Below are positions 46,841 to 58,829 of a stretch of DNA of 64,000 nt, in pieces. The notes beneath the pieces are model-generated. The model was given only the letters and a program-made list of their open reading frames with translations. It ran no database searches and was not told the DNA's origin. Both the position numbers and the translations under genes were made by a program. The DNA lies in the NCBI GenBank assembly GCA_034231615.1, contig CM067322.1:62759032-62823031 (forward strand), read 5' to 3'. Position 1 is the stretch's first letter. Every line of letters begins with the position of its first letter. This DNA is from Meghimatium bilineatum (Eukaryota; Mollusca; Gastropoda; Stylommatophora; Philomycidae).

Positions 46841-46979
46841 AAGAAGCATTCATTGGTAGTTTGAGAATGCCGCTAAAATTACGTACCCCAAAAAATATCT
46901 TGCAGTATTTCTGAATCTGTATTCACAGCCTGTAATGTGTTGTCAAAAGCGGCCAACATTGATATTATTAAATTGTATT

Positions 46980-47170
46980 AGGTTTCATGTGATTAGATGT
47001 CCACGCACAACATGGTTTCACATGCCGTCTACATACACACATTATAACCTCTCTGAGGTGGAGGCTTCTTCTCGAAGCATTGCATACTTATTGTAGTTAG
47101 AGTCGTCTGAGTAAAGCAGCTCTGGGGAAAACCATTCACTTTCTAAATTATAAATAGGAAACAAGCACAA
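46980..47170 (+). repeat. dispersed repeat X, copy 2
   Basis: Second copy of the 43.13 kb repeat, same strand: 'ggtttcatgtgatt', 'cctctctgaggtggagg' and 'gcattgcatacttattgtag'. Confidence 0.5.
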
Positions 47171-47334
47171 ATATATATCGCTTAGAACTGTCGTAGATCA
47201 AAAACAAATATACATTTCACCAACTGCCTACCTGATTGACAGACTCACACACTTACTTTTCTCACATACGTAACATGATACGGATAACTTCTTACACCTT
47301 TCGATAAGGCTAACATAGCAATCTAAACTAAAGA

Positions 47335-47930
47335 AGCGTATTTCAAGAGGATGGCAACTCTGGAAATTGAGATTGACTTAAGACTAGATGGCGATGGGTG
47401 TCATGCCATTGTTGAATATGATTTGGAAAAATAAGATCAGTATTACAGTAAAAAGTTCTCTCTATTCAAATCACTAGTGATAAGTATACTATTATACTGA
47501 TGTGAAAGCTGGGCACTCAATGCATACACGGAAAAAATGATTCAGGCTTTTGAATACAAGTGCTATAGACGTATGTTAAGACTCAGTTATATAGAACACA
47601 AGACAAATATATCTGTCCAGCAGCAAATAAACTAACTCGTAGATGATCAAGAACCACTTCTGGCATTTGTGAAACGGTGTAAACCTGTTTAGTTTGGACA
47701 TGTAACGAAACATAGCTCACATTCTAAAATTGTTTTGCAATGAACAGTCGAGGGTTGAAGGAGAAGAGGCGGTACATAAAATCCTGAGTTCATAAAATCA
47801 AGGAATTGTCTGGGCATGTTTTTTCTACACTCTTCCGAATGACGGAATCTAGAGGTGTTTGGGGAAGGGGTGAATTTTTGTGTGGATGTCTTTTGTATGG
47901 CACCAATACGACCCTGACTGCTTATGTATC

Positions 47931-47969
<39 letters not shown>

Positions 47970-47975
47970 GGTCAG
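47335..47975 (+). mobile_element. LINE family B, decayed copy with (ATT)n tail
   Basis: Broken frames carry LEMRLTKTRW-like, then YCESWALNAYTEKMIQAFEYK, CYRRMLRLSYIEHKTN and LAFVKRC ... FGHVTKHSS, collinear with 4.8-5.2 kb. After 'ggcaccaatacgaccctga' (paralleling 'gtacccctacgaccctgaag' at 5298) comes an (ATT)n run at 47934-47969, probably its 3' tail. Confidence 0.75.
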
Positions 47976-48655
47976 CGAAAATGATACATTTTGGACATAT
48001 TTCCACAACGATAATTGTAGAGCTTATTACCTGGCTATAACTACTCGTGGTATAATGTAGATAATTCACAGAGAGATGAAAATGAGGATACAAACGAATC
48101 TATTTATTGATGAGTCAATTCAATTTAATAATTCACAATAAAGCACTCAATCTGTGTCACATAGAATCATCCCCAAGTAAATTTGGAATTGGTTCTACTA
48201 TTGTCTAGTAAATACACCCTTCAAAGAAATCTGAAACAAATATATTCAGTAACGAATTAATCTGAAACTGATAATTGAAGCAATAAGCATTTAAAAAGTG
48301 CTGCATGGGCCATCAGAAGAACATGTGACCAATATTAAACTCAGGAAGCATGCGAAAAAATTGCTGCTATGACGCATAAATTCGAAGTTATTAATAATGT
48401 TCGAGTATGAACAAAAAAGTGCAATTCCAAAAACGTGCGATGCATTTGAGAGACCATAGATTGGTCTTCGCTGTACTCACAAAATGTCTTTATAGGCAAT
48501 GCAACTGCTACAGAACCAGTGCACTGTGCCACATTTGTACGTTTTATTCAAGGTTAGAAGTTGTTTATTCTGACTTTTGATTAGTAGTATTTATTAAACT
48601 GTGTTAGGTGCTTACAAGCAAACCTGATTGCTGAATAATTTCCGATAGACGCAAG
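47976..48655. other. no gene seen
   Basis: Nothing recognised. Confidence 0.45.
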
Positions 48656-48657
48656 CG

Positions 48658-48830
48658 TTGCTCTTGAAGGAGAAACACTGCACAGCAAAGGTACCATTAC
48701 GCTAACAATTTCTGGGCATCAAGATTCCAAAGCGACATTTGCAATGACTGGTGGTATCTTGACAAGTCAAGCAGGAATAGTGCTGAGGGAATTGGCCGAT
48801 TTATACCGATTGACAAATCCGTTAAAGTAG
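48658..48830 (+). pseudogene. unidentified coding-like remnant
   Basis: A 62-codon stop-free stretch between stops reads like real protein (PIDASVALEGETLHSKGTI, LTISGHQDSKATFAM, REL, LYRLTNPLK), with balanced amino-acid use unlike its AT-rich neighbours. A second such stretch lies at about 49076-49246 (QAFRTTQNEIYKDYPLN, ERYLTMDKVQVGEFIFALLE). I recognise no family. They may be parts of one decayed element or host pseudogene. Confidence 0.3.
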
Positions 48831-49430
48831 TTCGCCAAATCACCACAGCTGCACAAATCATCAATTATAATAAATTAAACATAAAAAGTGTTTTGAGTCC
48901 CATAACCCATGATTTGCTATTGTAGATGAACACTACGAAAAGGAACAGTCAAAAGGCGTTCTCAATTGGCTTCCTCCAACAATGAAGAAAGAAAATAAAT
49001 TAATCATTGATAGGAAGATAATAACTAACGTTATCAGAAGTAATGCATATTAAAAACTCCACAGATAAGTTGACATTCCAATGCAAGCCTTCCGGACGAC
49101 TCAAAATGAAATATACAAGGACTATCCCCTTAATACAGAAAGATACCTGACAATGGACAAAGTACAAGTTGGGGAGTTTATTTTTGCTTTATTGGAAACT
49201 ATTTTAAACACAAGTCAGAGACCAATCTGTGCCGGCCAACTCTAAACGAAAGAACAAATACGAAGTAGTGTGGAAAAAATATAAAAGAATAAAAGATTGT
49301 AAAAATAAATTCATATCACATGTGTACATTAGGCATCTACCTTCATGGATATAATATCAAATGCCTGTACCAGACGGCTACATTCAAGGTTGAAACTATA
49401 ACAGTTCCAGCAAACCGGTAAGGGATTTGA

Positions 49431-49815
49431 GTGTTCACATATTACTATACTAACAAAAGAACAGGAGGGAAAGCTTTCTACGTGGAAAATAAAATGTCTA
49501 GGGAAAAAAAAGCAGCAAACGGAAAGAAAAGAGATGATGTGAAGAGAGAAGAGATTACAAGCACTGTTGGAACAGCATATATGGTAAAATATATTGAGAG
49601 ACAGATACTGAAATGGCTAGGCCACTTAATGAAGATGAATCCGTATTGGCCAGTGGCAAGAACATACATCATGAAATTGCAATAGCAATATAGAGAGGAC
49701 GACAAAAAAGATGGATTAAGGGAGTCACTAACATTTTGAGACGTCACTTTTAACGTCAATGTTACTGCATACCAAACGTGCTATAGCCCGAAAACCGTTC
49801 GTCATTCAAGCATGC
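49431..49815 (+). mobile_element. LINE family D, C-terminal fragment
   Basis: Encodes TVGTAYMVKYIERQILKWLGHLMKMN, then a stop and a RGRQKRWIKGV-like stretch, ending near 'cgctttacagcaacag'. Compare 10.7 and 24.35 kb. A short ATAG tail (aatagatagatagac) follows at about 49848. Confidence 0.65.
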
Positions 49816-49909
49816 GACGCTTTACAGCAACAGTAGAAAAAATACAATAGATAGATAGACAATTATGTTACAATTAATGCCAAAATTCAACACGAAAGAA
49901 GGTACATGT

Positions 49910-50005
49910 TATGCTTATATATGTGTATGCTTATATATGTGTATGCTTATATATGTGTATGCTTATATATGTGTATGCTTATATATGTGTATGCTTATAT
50001 ATTTG
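49910..50005. repeat. 16-bp tandem repeat, 6 copies
   Basis: 'gtatgcttatatatgt' six times. Confidence 0.95.
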
Positions 50006-50009
50006 ATAT

Positions 50010-50375
50010 ATTTGCTTATATAATATTATATATGTGTATCGATGTGTCTTGGTGTGCACCGATGAACAAATTAGAGTATGTTTGTGTCCTGGTAAACACT
50101 TTAGTGTTGTTTAATCCTCGATTGTAAACAAAATGGTGAGGGAACAGTGATGATGTGGAGAGGGATTAGTTTACTTCCCAGATTTACCCCCCCCACCCAT
50201 GCCATTGGGAATCTGAATGATGACGGCTACCGTGAAGCGATTCTACTACCTCTTGCTATCCCAACACTGCAAATTATTAGACACAATGCAACCCTATAAG
50301 ATGATAAGGCAAGACTACGTTGTTCTCATGGAGTATATGTTTGCCTGCAACAAGTGAGTGTTAATAGAATGTATT
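50010..50375. other. no gene seen
   Basis: Nothing recognised. Confidence 0.45.
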
Positions 50376-50376
50376 C

Positions 50377-50665
50377 GCCCGTGTGTTGCCGGGGCACTAA
50401 AGGGGAGCAAAGAATAGCAACACTTTTTACCTTCCACGCATGTCGTAAAAGGCGAATAAGGAGGTTATGTGATGGAGTTGGCTGTCCCATCCCATATAGG
50501 GTCAGTGATCCAAAGCCATGCTGAAGTCGGACGTGTTAGGCCGAAAGGCGCATATATCCCAGCAATGCTGTAAACCATGACACAACGCATTCCATTCTCC
50601 GGACTACATCCTGCTAATCTGCAGGAGTTTGAGAACGAACGCAGAAGAAGAACAAGAAGAATAAT
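50377..50665 (+). mobile_element. SINE-1 family copy, near full length
   Basis: The best-preserved copy with 36.53 kb. Starts 'gcccgtgtgttgccgggg' and ends 'gagaacgaacgcagaagaag' followed by an AAG/AAT-rich tail. The shared body includes 'gtcccatcccatataggg' and 'gtcggacgtgttaggccg'. Confidence 0.85.
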
Positions 50666-51399
50666 AAAATGGACGGACCTGCACACAGTCTTGATATGAA
50701 TCGATAGAACATATTTGGGACGACCTTTTGCTACGAGATAAGCGGATATTAACTGCAACTGCATGAACTGTTTCTGGTACTTCCGCATTAGTGGTAGGTA
50801 GCGCCCGAATGTGTCATTCGTAAGCTCATCATTGCTATGCGACAGTGGTGCTTTCAATATATCGTAAATAATAGAGAACACACATAACACTGACAATGTT
50901 AACCTTTGGTGTTATTCTCATTTCATTTGAAGATGAGGGCTATGTTGATTTCTGTACTGATATTTTATACAAATTAATGCTAGAGTAATGAAATATAGTG
51001 TTGTTTTTTTATCTGATAAGCTTGTCATTCTATATTTTGAAATGCTGTTCTGTTATTTTATGCTCAACCGTCCAAGAAATAGTCCACAACCGTTTTTATT
51101 CTTGAAGGTTATATTACATTTCAGATTTAGCTTCAAACCGTTTATCTTCGATTTAACATTTTATATATAGCGGTATTATTTATCTTGCAGATCAAGTGTT
51201 TTAAAAGTGTTTTTGTTGGTAAAAGAACGGTTAGTTTTGTTTTCTCGGCAAGTAAGGATTGCATCACTTGAATTTATGCTGTCATTAATGACATTTGGTT
51301 TAGCTTAGGCGTTGTATAATTTTCAATATACAATTTACAAGATAGCTACACTCATGAATAAATTTATCACATGTCTATGTATAATTTATAATACGGATA
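50666..51399. other. no gene seen
   Basis: AT-rich. Confidence 0.45.
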
Positions 51400-52030
51400 C
51401 GTTCGTGGGTATAAGATTTCTTCTTTAAGACGGTCATATTCATGAACATTAAAGAGCATGCATGTATCAAATGGTTACATTCATAGGTATAAGATCTCGT
51501 TTCTATGATAGACGGCTACGTTCATTAATACTAAAAAATACAAATTTCTACATCAAACGGCTACATTCATGAGTGTAATATCACATTTCTACATCAAACG
51601 GCTACATTCATGAGTGTAATATCACATTTCTACATCAAACGGCTACATTCATGAGTGTAATATCACATTTCTACATCAAACGGCTACATTCATGAGTGTA
51701 ATATCACATTTCTACATCAAACGGCTACATTCATGAGTGTAATATCACATTTCTACATCAAACGGCTACATTCATGAGTGTAATATCACATTTCTATGAC
51801 ATACGGCGACATTCGTGAATGTAATATCATATGTCTATGTCAGACGGCTACAATAATGGGTACAATATAACATGCCTAAATCACATGGCTACTTTAATGG
51901 ATATATTATCACATGATTATATCAAATGTACATTTATGGGTATACTATCACGTGATTATATCAAATGGCTAAATTTATGGGTATACTAACTGTCGCATGA
52001 TTATTTATGTCAGACAACTACATTCATATA
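51400..52030. repeat. 41-bp minisatellite, 6 perfect copies with degenerate flanks
   Basis: Core 'acatcaaacggctacattc' plus 'atgagtgtaatatcacattt' at 51550-51795 is essentially perfect. Flanking units on both sides are strongly diverged, consistent with expansion from the centre of an older array. Confidence 0.95.
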
Positions 52031-52279
52031 GCATGGAAAGTAGATAGCCTGGTAATAGGCTTGCTCTTTGATTCTTCAACATATCTTTCAAATACTAGTG
52101 TCCGTAGTACTTAACAATTTATTTATATATTCAAATTTCATCTGGTGGTATGTTGAGCTGAAGCCTAGTGCTGCTTGAAATTGTAAATACCTGCTTTGAT
52201 TTATTCAATATAAATCAGTGTTTTCCTGACATCACCCCCTAGTCTGATGCATCAGTACAATCTACTACATAGTAATAAT

Positions 52280-52765
52280 TTGAATGTACACTTCACTGCC
52301 CGGTGATGAACTGCATGTATACATTCCAGTAACGACATGAATACATAATTCAATTTTCAGTAATGGTCTGAATACACACTTCAATTTTCAGTATGGAAGA
52401 GAATACGCATCTGATTTTTCAGTAATGACCATGATACACACTTTACCTATCAGTAATAACCTGAATACACACTTCACTTATCAGTAATGACCTAAATATA
52501 CTATTCACTTTTCAGTAATAACCTGAATACACACTTCACTTTTCAGTATGGAACACCCCTCAATACTCAGTAATGACCTGGATACACAATTATCAGTAGT
52601 AACGTGAATATACACTTCACTTTTCAGTAATGACTTGAATACACACTTCACTTTTCAGTATTGACCTGAGTACACACTTCACTTTTCAGTCAAAGACCTG
52701 AATGTACACTTACCATCAGGTGGTGACCCGAGTGTACAGTATACTGTCGGGTCTCCAAGTAAACT
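52280..52765. repeat. ~31-bp degenerate minisatellite
   Basis: 'gaatacacacttcacttttc' and 'agtaatgacct' recur about 15 times with length variation. Confidence 0.93.
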
Positions 52766-53024
52766 TCACTGTCTCGTGGTAGCCCGATGTACGCTTCACT
52801 GTTACCACACTTGTCTGATCGATGAACTCTTCTGTGTGGAATGCTTCTCATTTTCAAACATTCAGCACGCACCTCCTCATCTGTGTATCTCCTCTTTCTG
52901 TAATGTAACTGTTTGCGTTCGATCATCATTATTTTAGCTCCCTAGGCTATAGGACAACATCTTTAAATAAATTAAAAAACAATAGACCTGCAGAAAGTAG
53001 AAATAGTTTAGAAAACTACATTTT

Positions 53025-53255
53025 ACATGATGTTCCAGACTACCGACATATAGCATGCCACAAATGGCCATGACACATAGACATAACGGTTATAAAGCCA
53101 GAGGCAGACCATGTAAAAGATGGATCACAGAAATCAAAGAAGCCACAGGAACAAGCTTACAAACAGCGCACAAGAAGGCCATCTCCAGAGAACTCTTCCA
53201 CCCCTGACGCTGCAAGGCAAACAAGGGACACAGCGTATAGATAGATAGATTAATA
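53025..53255 (+). mobile_element. LINE 3' end (family D/E) with (ATAG)n tail
   Basis: Encodes HNGYKARGRPCKRWITEIKE, then TSLQTAHKKAISRELFHP-stop, with a tail 'gtatagatagatagatt'. GYKARGR matches the family D copy at 10.9 kb. Confidence 0.65.
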
Positions 53256-53815
53256 ATTTTGGAAATAAATTGATGATAGCGCTGATTATGAAGAGCATCA
53301 TTCTCAATGAACAAGACGGAAAGTATGATTAAGTAAAGTATAGAGACGGGCAACCGTTTGTGAGCCCACAGACCTAATTAAGTTTCGTATTGTATAGGGC
53401 AAATAACTATTTTCTTAGTCTCATGGAGCTCTAACTCTGAGCTTCGGGTACAGGCATATAACGCTTTTTAATTAGTCTGGAGCATCCGGAGAAATACTTG
53501 AGTGCATCAATTTAGCCCTCGGATTATACTTTTACTCCTGGATTAGTTGATTTTGTTATTCTGTGGATAACTGTAGAAGTAGCTGCATCAAAAATATATG
53601 TTGTATGGTTACATTTTCAGTGTTCCAGAAGAAGAGGCAGATAGAAGTTGCGAAACAAAGATATAAGTCTTTCATTAATAAATGCTTTTATCTTTTGTCA
53701 GAAAATGTTAGCAGTAGATAGAACAACTTATAGAAGATATTAGAACAATTATACGCTAGGACATTTGATAATTCAACATTGAGCAGAGTAGAAAAACCAA
53801 GATTCGGATGTAAGG
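53256..53815. other. no gene seen
   Basis: Nothing recognised. Confidence 0.45.
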
Positions 53816-53819
53816 TCGT

Positions 53820-54143
53820 CGTATGTCCCCTACATGCTAGTGATGTAAGGTGCAACATACCGGTGATGTAAATGGCAGCAGGCCAATGATGTAAGACACA
53901 ACAGGCGGGGGATGTAAGATGAAACAGACCAGTGATGTAAGATGAAACAGACCAGTGATGTAAGATGAAACAGACCAGTGATGTAAGATGAAACAGACCA
54001 GTGATGTAAGATGTAACAAGTCAGTGATGTAAGATGAAACAAGTCAGTGATGTAAGATGAAACAAGTCAGTGATGTAAGATGAAACAAGTCAGTGATGTA
54101 AGATGAAACAAGTCAGTGATGTAAGATGAAACAGGCCGGTGAT
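53820..54143. repeat. 23-bp minisatellite, about 14 copies
   Basis: 'gatgtaagatgaaacagacc' plus 'agt', with a block of 'aagtcagt' variants. Spurious minus-strand frames result. Confidence 0.96.
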
Positions 54144-54509
54144 AATATTTTCCCATGCATATTCTGCAATAAACCAAATCGATCATAGATTGACATATTT
54201 AGCCTTGAAAAGATAAGTTAATCTCGTTCCTGATTTGGTACAAGTGGAAATTTGGTCCATGCCTGATTCAGACTTACTATCACAACGAATGAGGCCATAT
54301 AGAACTGCGTATTGTTTATTTTTTGTGCATATTAGCTTGAAGAAACCCATTGTCTCTCATTTGCAGTCATTAAACACAAGTATTGTCTGGCACTGTGGCG
54401 GCGTGCTACAGAGCGTGACTGTGACCGACGTAGGCAATTTGTGCATCCTGACCGTTAATAAATCAATGGCAAACTACTGAAAATATTTATATTGCGTAAA
54501 AAATCACTA
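54144..54509. other. no gene seen
   Basis: An 81-codon frame at 54235-54480 has no recognisable domain. Confidence 0.4.
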
Positions 54510-54640
54510 CAGCCACAAAATGATGGGTTTATGGCTACGTCCTGAAAATGATACGCTAGCAAGTTTTTTAAACTCCTAATATTATTTTTGATACTGAATC
54601 AAGATTCACAATTGAAATAACTTTATAGAGATCTTTGAAT
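54510..54640 (-). repeat. dispersed repeat, copy 2 of the 8.83 kb element
   Basis: The reverse complement contains 'tcaggacgtagcc', 'aacccatcatttt' and 'aaataatatta' in the same order and spacing as 8830-8965. Confidence 0.6.
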
Positions 54641-55885
54641 GCCTCTAGCTGTAGCTCACAAAGTCTATACTTTAATCAGGCGCTGATAACCGCAGCCTCT
54701 GACTCCAACCCTTCGCTAACATGTCTGGGCCAAGCAATATATTTCATTTTGCTGGAAATAGATCTGGTTTCTAAATTAATTTTTCCCCCACACTTGCTCA
54801 CATTTCCGAATAATATGCAAGAGAGAAGGAACCGCAATTCAGGGGAGAGAAATTTGTAGTTCATATAGACTTCACGTTCTTCTGATACGCGACATTTGTT
54901 CCAGGAAAAATAGAAGTTTAGAGGAGGAGGATATAGATCGATAATACCCTAGCGTAGGCCCTCCAAGTAAACGTGATGTGAGTGATTGAAAGAGAGTAAT
55001 AAATGGGAAATATTAAGAAACGTTGTGTTGAAGACTTAGTCATAGACATTTCAATTGTTTGAACATAAAAAAGTGTGGGTGGATGGTTCGCTCATACAGG
55101 TATATCCGATATTATATTGATTGGTCACGTGAATTGAAAATAACAGTAGCAACTTTCGTAATTTGGTTTCTTAATAATTAACTGGAGGACTTAGAATGTC
55201 TACAGACACGACTACAACGCAATATTGACAATCATAATACTTCATAATTAAATATGTTGGTTATTTCCAAATTTGACTTCAAAAGAATGGTCAATAAATT
55301 ACGTCAACAATTTGTACCGCCTTCTTCTTTGTCAGCAAATGTGAAGAATTAGAGGATCTGATTAATTATGTAAAATCAGTGGAGTTCAACACCCCCCCCC
55401 CATTTTTTTAAAGCAGAAAAAGTACGGAAAATAATCCCATTTTGTTTCACACTTTTCCACAAATGTTTAAAATTAAAACAATTTAATTCGTGTTTAAAGA
55501 CAGTGTTGTTAACGTAAATTTTTGGCAAACCTAAACTCATTCTCCTTATCAACAACTGTCAAACTCTTTCAAACCACCCCCTCCCTTAATTGTTGATGTA
55601 ATTTATGGACAGCTAACAAAGGGAAAATAAAAGACATTGAAATAAATGTGTATCGAACACATGCTCAAGATCTAGAGGCCACTATTTGCTGGACTGCATA
55701 CATTTTATGTTTAACCTGCTCATTGAGTTGTAAACAATCCAATCTCAGATACCACATTTACTAAGACTCTTATTGTGTCCGACATTCAGTTTACTCTTCG
55801 ACAGATTCACAACGACCAGAGTTGGAAGGAATGGATATAATCTATTGCTACTTCGAACACTGACTACCACGCTTTAAACATAGGT
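54641..55885. other. no gene seen
   Basis: AT-rich, with a poly-C run at 55391-55400. Confidence 0.45.
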
Positions 55886-55889
55886 GGAT

Positions 55890-56775
55890 TTCTAATCCCG
55901 GAACTACGCTACGAAGACGACACAGTGCTTCTTTCAAAGGATATAAAGGGATTGGAACAACTAATAAAGAACACATAGAAATATAGCGAAGCACAAAATT
56001 TGTATTTAAACACGCAGAAAACATAAATCATGTCAACAAATATTACAACACAACAACCAAAAATCAGAATAGACAATACAGAGATAGAATGTGTGGATAA
56101 ATTTGAATACTTAGGAGGAAACATCAACAGTGCAGGAGACTGCATGGCAGAAATAAGGAAGAGATTGGCAATGGCATATTGCAAAATAACACGTCTGAAA
56201 AATATATGGAAAAACAACAAAATAGAAACGAAAGTGTTACGAACTTTTATTTTTCCGGTTGCAACATACGGTTGTGAAACATGGACTCTTAAGTAAAACA
56301 GCGGCAAAGAGGATCAACGCCTTCGAGCTGAAATGCTACAGGAAGATACTTCGAATATCATGGAAGGATAAAATCAGAAACTCAGATATTATAAACACAT
56401 TGGATATTCCAGAGTGTTGGTTACTAAACACAATAACAAAAAGAAAACTACGCATGTTTGGTCATATAAAGAGATATATCTGTTTAGAAAGACAAATAAT
56501 GGAGGGAAGAGTACCTGGGAAGAGGAGAAAGGGCAGTCCAAGAAGTCGATGGACAGACGACATTAAAGATAACATGATAACATCGCTAGAAAATGCAAGC
56601 TACATCGCCCAAGACAGAGAGAGGTTCAGAGAGTTCATTGGGAAGACAACGTTCTGGAAGGAAAACGTCACATGACACTTCGAACCTGCTGGGAATTACA
56701 TGGATCTACCGACTCGTTATGGGTCAAAGGACATGAAACCATGGATCACTGGATCAGCAACCAACCAACCAACCG
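55890..56775 (+). mobile_element. LINE family C, RT end through C-terminus, with (AACC)n tail
   Basis: Starts within the RT catalytic region as LRYEDDTVLLSKDIKGLEQL (the usual YADD reads YEDD). After in-frame stops it continues as DKFEYLGGNINSAGDCMAEI, TYGCETWTL and, after a frameshift near 56290, NAFELKCYRKILRISW, KRKLRMFGHIKRY, RVPGKRRKGSPRSRWTDDIK and GKTTFWKENVT-stop. The 3' sequence ends in 'aaccaaccaaccaacc'. One of the best-preserved LINE pieces here, but 5'-truncated and frameshifted. Confidence 0.82.
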
Positions 56776-57085
56776 ACTCGTTCATGCTATCTTTCATAAT
56801 AATAAATGGTAAGTACGCTTGCAGGACCGTTGTTATATATTCAGTAAGTAATAAAAGAAAAATAAGCTTGCAGGACCGTTGTTACATAATCAGTAAGGAG
56901 TAGCTTACCTTACAAAAGAATCATTCATCCATCGTCACGTGTCATTCCATACTCTTCATAGGAGACAAGATGACCTTTTCGTGAAAAATCTTTAAATGGT
57001 GGAGCAGTATCAACCTTATCGGCTAAATTCCTTGTACTAAACGTCATGGTTTGAAAAGGCAACCTATTGATATGACATTACCTTT
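56776..57085. other. short direct repeat, otherwise nothing
   Basis: 'gcttgcaggaccgttgtta' occurs at about 56818 and 56867, each followed by 'tattcagtaag' or 'aatcagtaag'. No gene. Confidence 0.6.
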
Positions 57086-57089
57086 TTAA

Positions 57090-57310
57090 CAAAAGTTCGG
57101 GTGCTTCTCAGTTCTGTAACTGAAACGGCATCCGGACTCGTATAAGGTTGCCTCAAAGGCTGCTTTTATAAGGAAAGTGAGGGGAAGTTTGGATGCATTT
57201 TTATTCCCAAAGGGAGGCATTCCAATGCCGCAGCATCCCAGGATTATCACGTCGTGTCAGGAGCACAGTACACACTTCTCGTGCCAGGAGCAGAACACAC
57301 TCAAACTTCT
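57090..57310 (+). repeat. dispersed repeat, second copy of the 13.5 kb element
   Basis: Shares 'aatgccgcagcatcccagg' and 'attatcacgtcgtgtcagg' with 13.6 kb, in the same order. Confidence 0.55.
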
Positions 57311-57361
57311 GGGTCACCTTTCTAATACGTTTTTTCTGTTAGATCTATAGACCTATATGCA

Positions 57362-58418
57362 GTAATGGCACATTTAGCATTCCCCGTCACCTAGGAGTCT
57401 ATCACAAAAGACTATAGACCTATATGCAGTAATGGCACATTTAGCATTCCCCATCATGTAGGAGTCTATCACAAAAGTAATGGCACATCTAGCATTCCCC
57501 GTCATGTAGGAGTCTATCACAAAAGACTATAGACCTATATGCAGTAATGGCACATTTAGCATTCTCCGTCACCTAGGAGTCTATCACAAAAGACTATAGA
57601 CCTATATGCAGTAATGGCACATTTAGCATTCTCCGTCACCTAGGAGTCTATCACAAAAGACTATAGACCTATATGCAGTAATGGCACATTTAGCATTCCC
57701 CATCATGTAGGAGTCTATCACAAAAGTAATGGCACATCTAGCATTCCCCGTCATGTAGGAGTCTATCACAAAAGACTATAGACCTATATGCAGTAATGGC
57801 ACATTTAGCATTCTCCGTCACCTAGGAGTCTATCACAAAAGACTATAGACCTATATGCAGTAATGGCACATTTAGCATTCTCCGTCACCTAGGAGTCTAT
57901 CACAAAAGACTATAGACCTATATGCAGTAATGGCACATCTAGCATTCCCCGTCATGTAGGAGTCTATCACAAAAGACTATAGACCTATATGCAGTAATGG
58001 CACATTTAGCATTCCCCGTCACCCAGGAGTCTATCACAAAAGACTATAGACCTATATGCAGTAATGGCACATTTAGCATTCCCCGTCATGTAGGAGTCTA
58101 TCACAAAAGTAATGGCACATCTAGCATTCCCCGTCATGTAGGAGTCTATCACAAAAGTAATGGAACATCTAGCATTCCCCGTCATGTAGGAGTCTATCAC
58201 AAAAGTAATGGCATATTTAGTATTCCCCGTCATGTAGGAGTCTATCACAAAAGTAGTGGCATATTTAGCATTCCCCGTCATGTAGGAGTCTATCACAAAA
58301 GTAATGGCACATCTAGCATTCCCCGTCATGTAGGAGTCTCTCAAAAAAGACTATAGACCTATATGCAGTAATGGCACATTTAGCATTCCCAGTCATCTAG
58401 GAGTCTATCACAAAAGGA
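57362..58418. repeat. modular 67-bp/48-bp minisatellite
   Basis: A 48-bp module (taatggcacatttagcattc ... gagtctatcacaaaag) with or without a 19-bp leader 'actatagacctatatgcag'. Subtypes differ at ccgtcacct versus ccgtcatgt and ccccg versus ctccg. About 18 units. Open frames in the right half, where only 48-bp units occur, are artefacts of the period being divisible by three. Confidence 0.97.
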
Positions 58419-58596
58419 AGAAGGTGCAATGTTCGCTGATCTGCATCTCAACATCATCCATGACAATTATTTTATCCACGACAAGCTAAGAAATTCAGAC
58501 ATGATGTAATAAGGATTGTTTTTCAGGTTACAAGTTGTCAACCTATTACTTAGTAGCATACGACGACATCACTGAACAGAAGACAGTGCTCCTATT

Positions 58597-58829
58597 CATT
58601 CATTCATTTTTGCGCTGAAGTTAGCGCATTGGACAGAGGTAAGATCTCTCCAATTCTGTCTGTTCAAATGTATTCTGTGCAGCTCTTGGATAGTATGGAA
58701 TGAACTGACTTCTGTTACACAAATCGGTCTGGACTTTACGATGTTAGTTGATTAACCCAACGATCGACGGAATGATCCAGACTTGATTAGAGAAACACAC
58801 TCTATCAACGGACGTCACTACCGGAAGTC
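58597..58829 (-). mobile_element. short retroelement (SINE-like) with 13-bp target-site duplication
   Basis: A 233-bp segment bounded by the perfect direct repeat 'cagtgctcctatt' at 58584-58596 and 58830-58842. On the minus strand it ends in an (AATG)n tail (seen here as 'cattcattcattttt'). It has no coding capacity. Likely a SINE or very short LINE end. Confidence 0.75.

Noticed and set aside
52690-52929. Minus-strand frame with a basic segment (YRKRRYTDEEVRAECLKM)
   Set aside because: Looks somewhat protein-like at its start, but the end runs into the 31-bp repeat, no good donor site was found and no family is recognised.
54235-54480. 81-codon plus-strand frame with ordinary composition
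   Set aside because: No homolog recognised, no splice signals and no conservation evidence available; kept as spacer.
57362-58418. Array resembling a CRISPR locus with repeats and spacers
   Set aside because: Units are tandem with no unique spacers, no cas genes, and the genome is eukaryotic.
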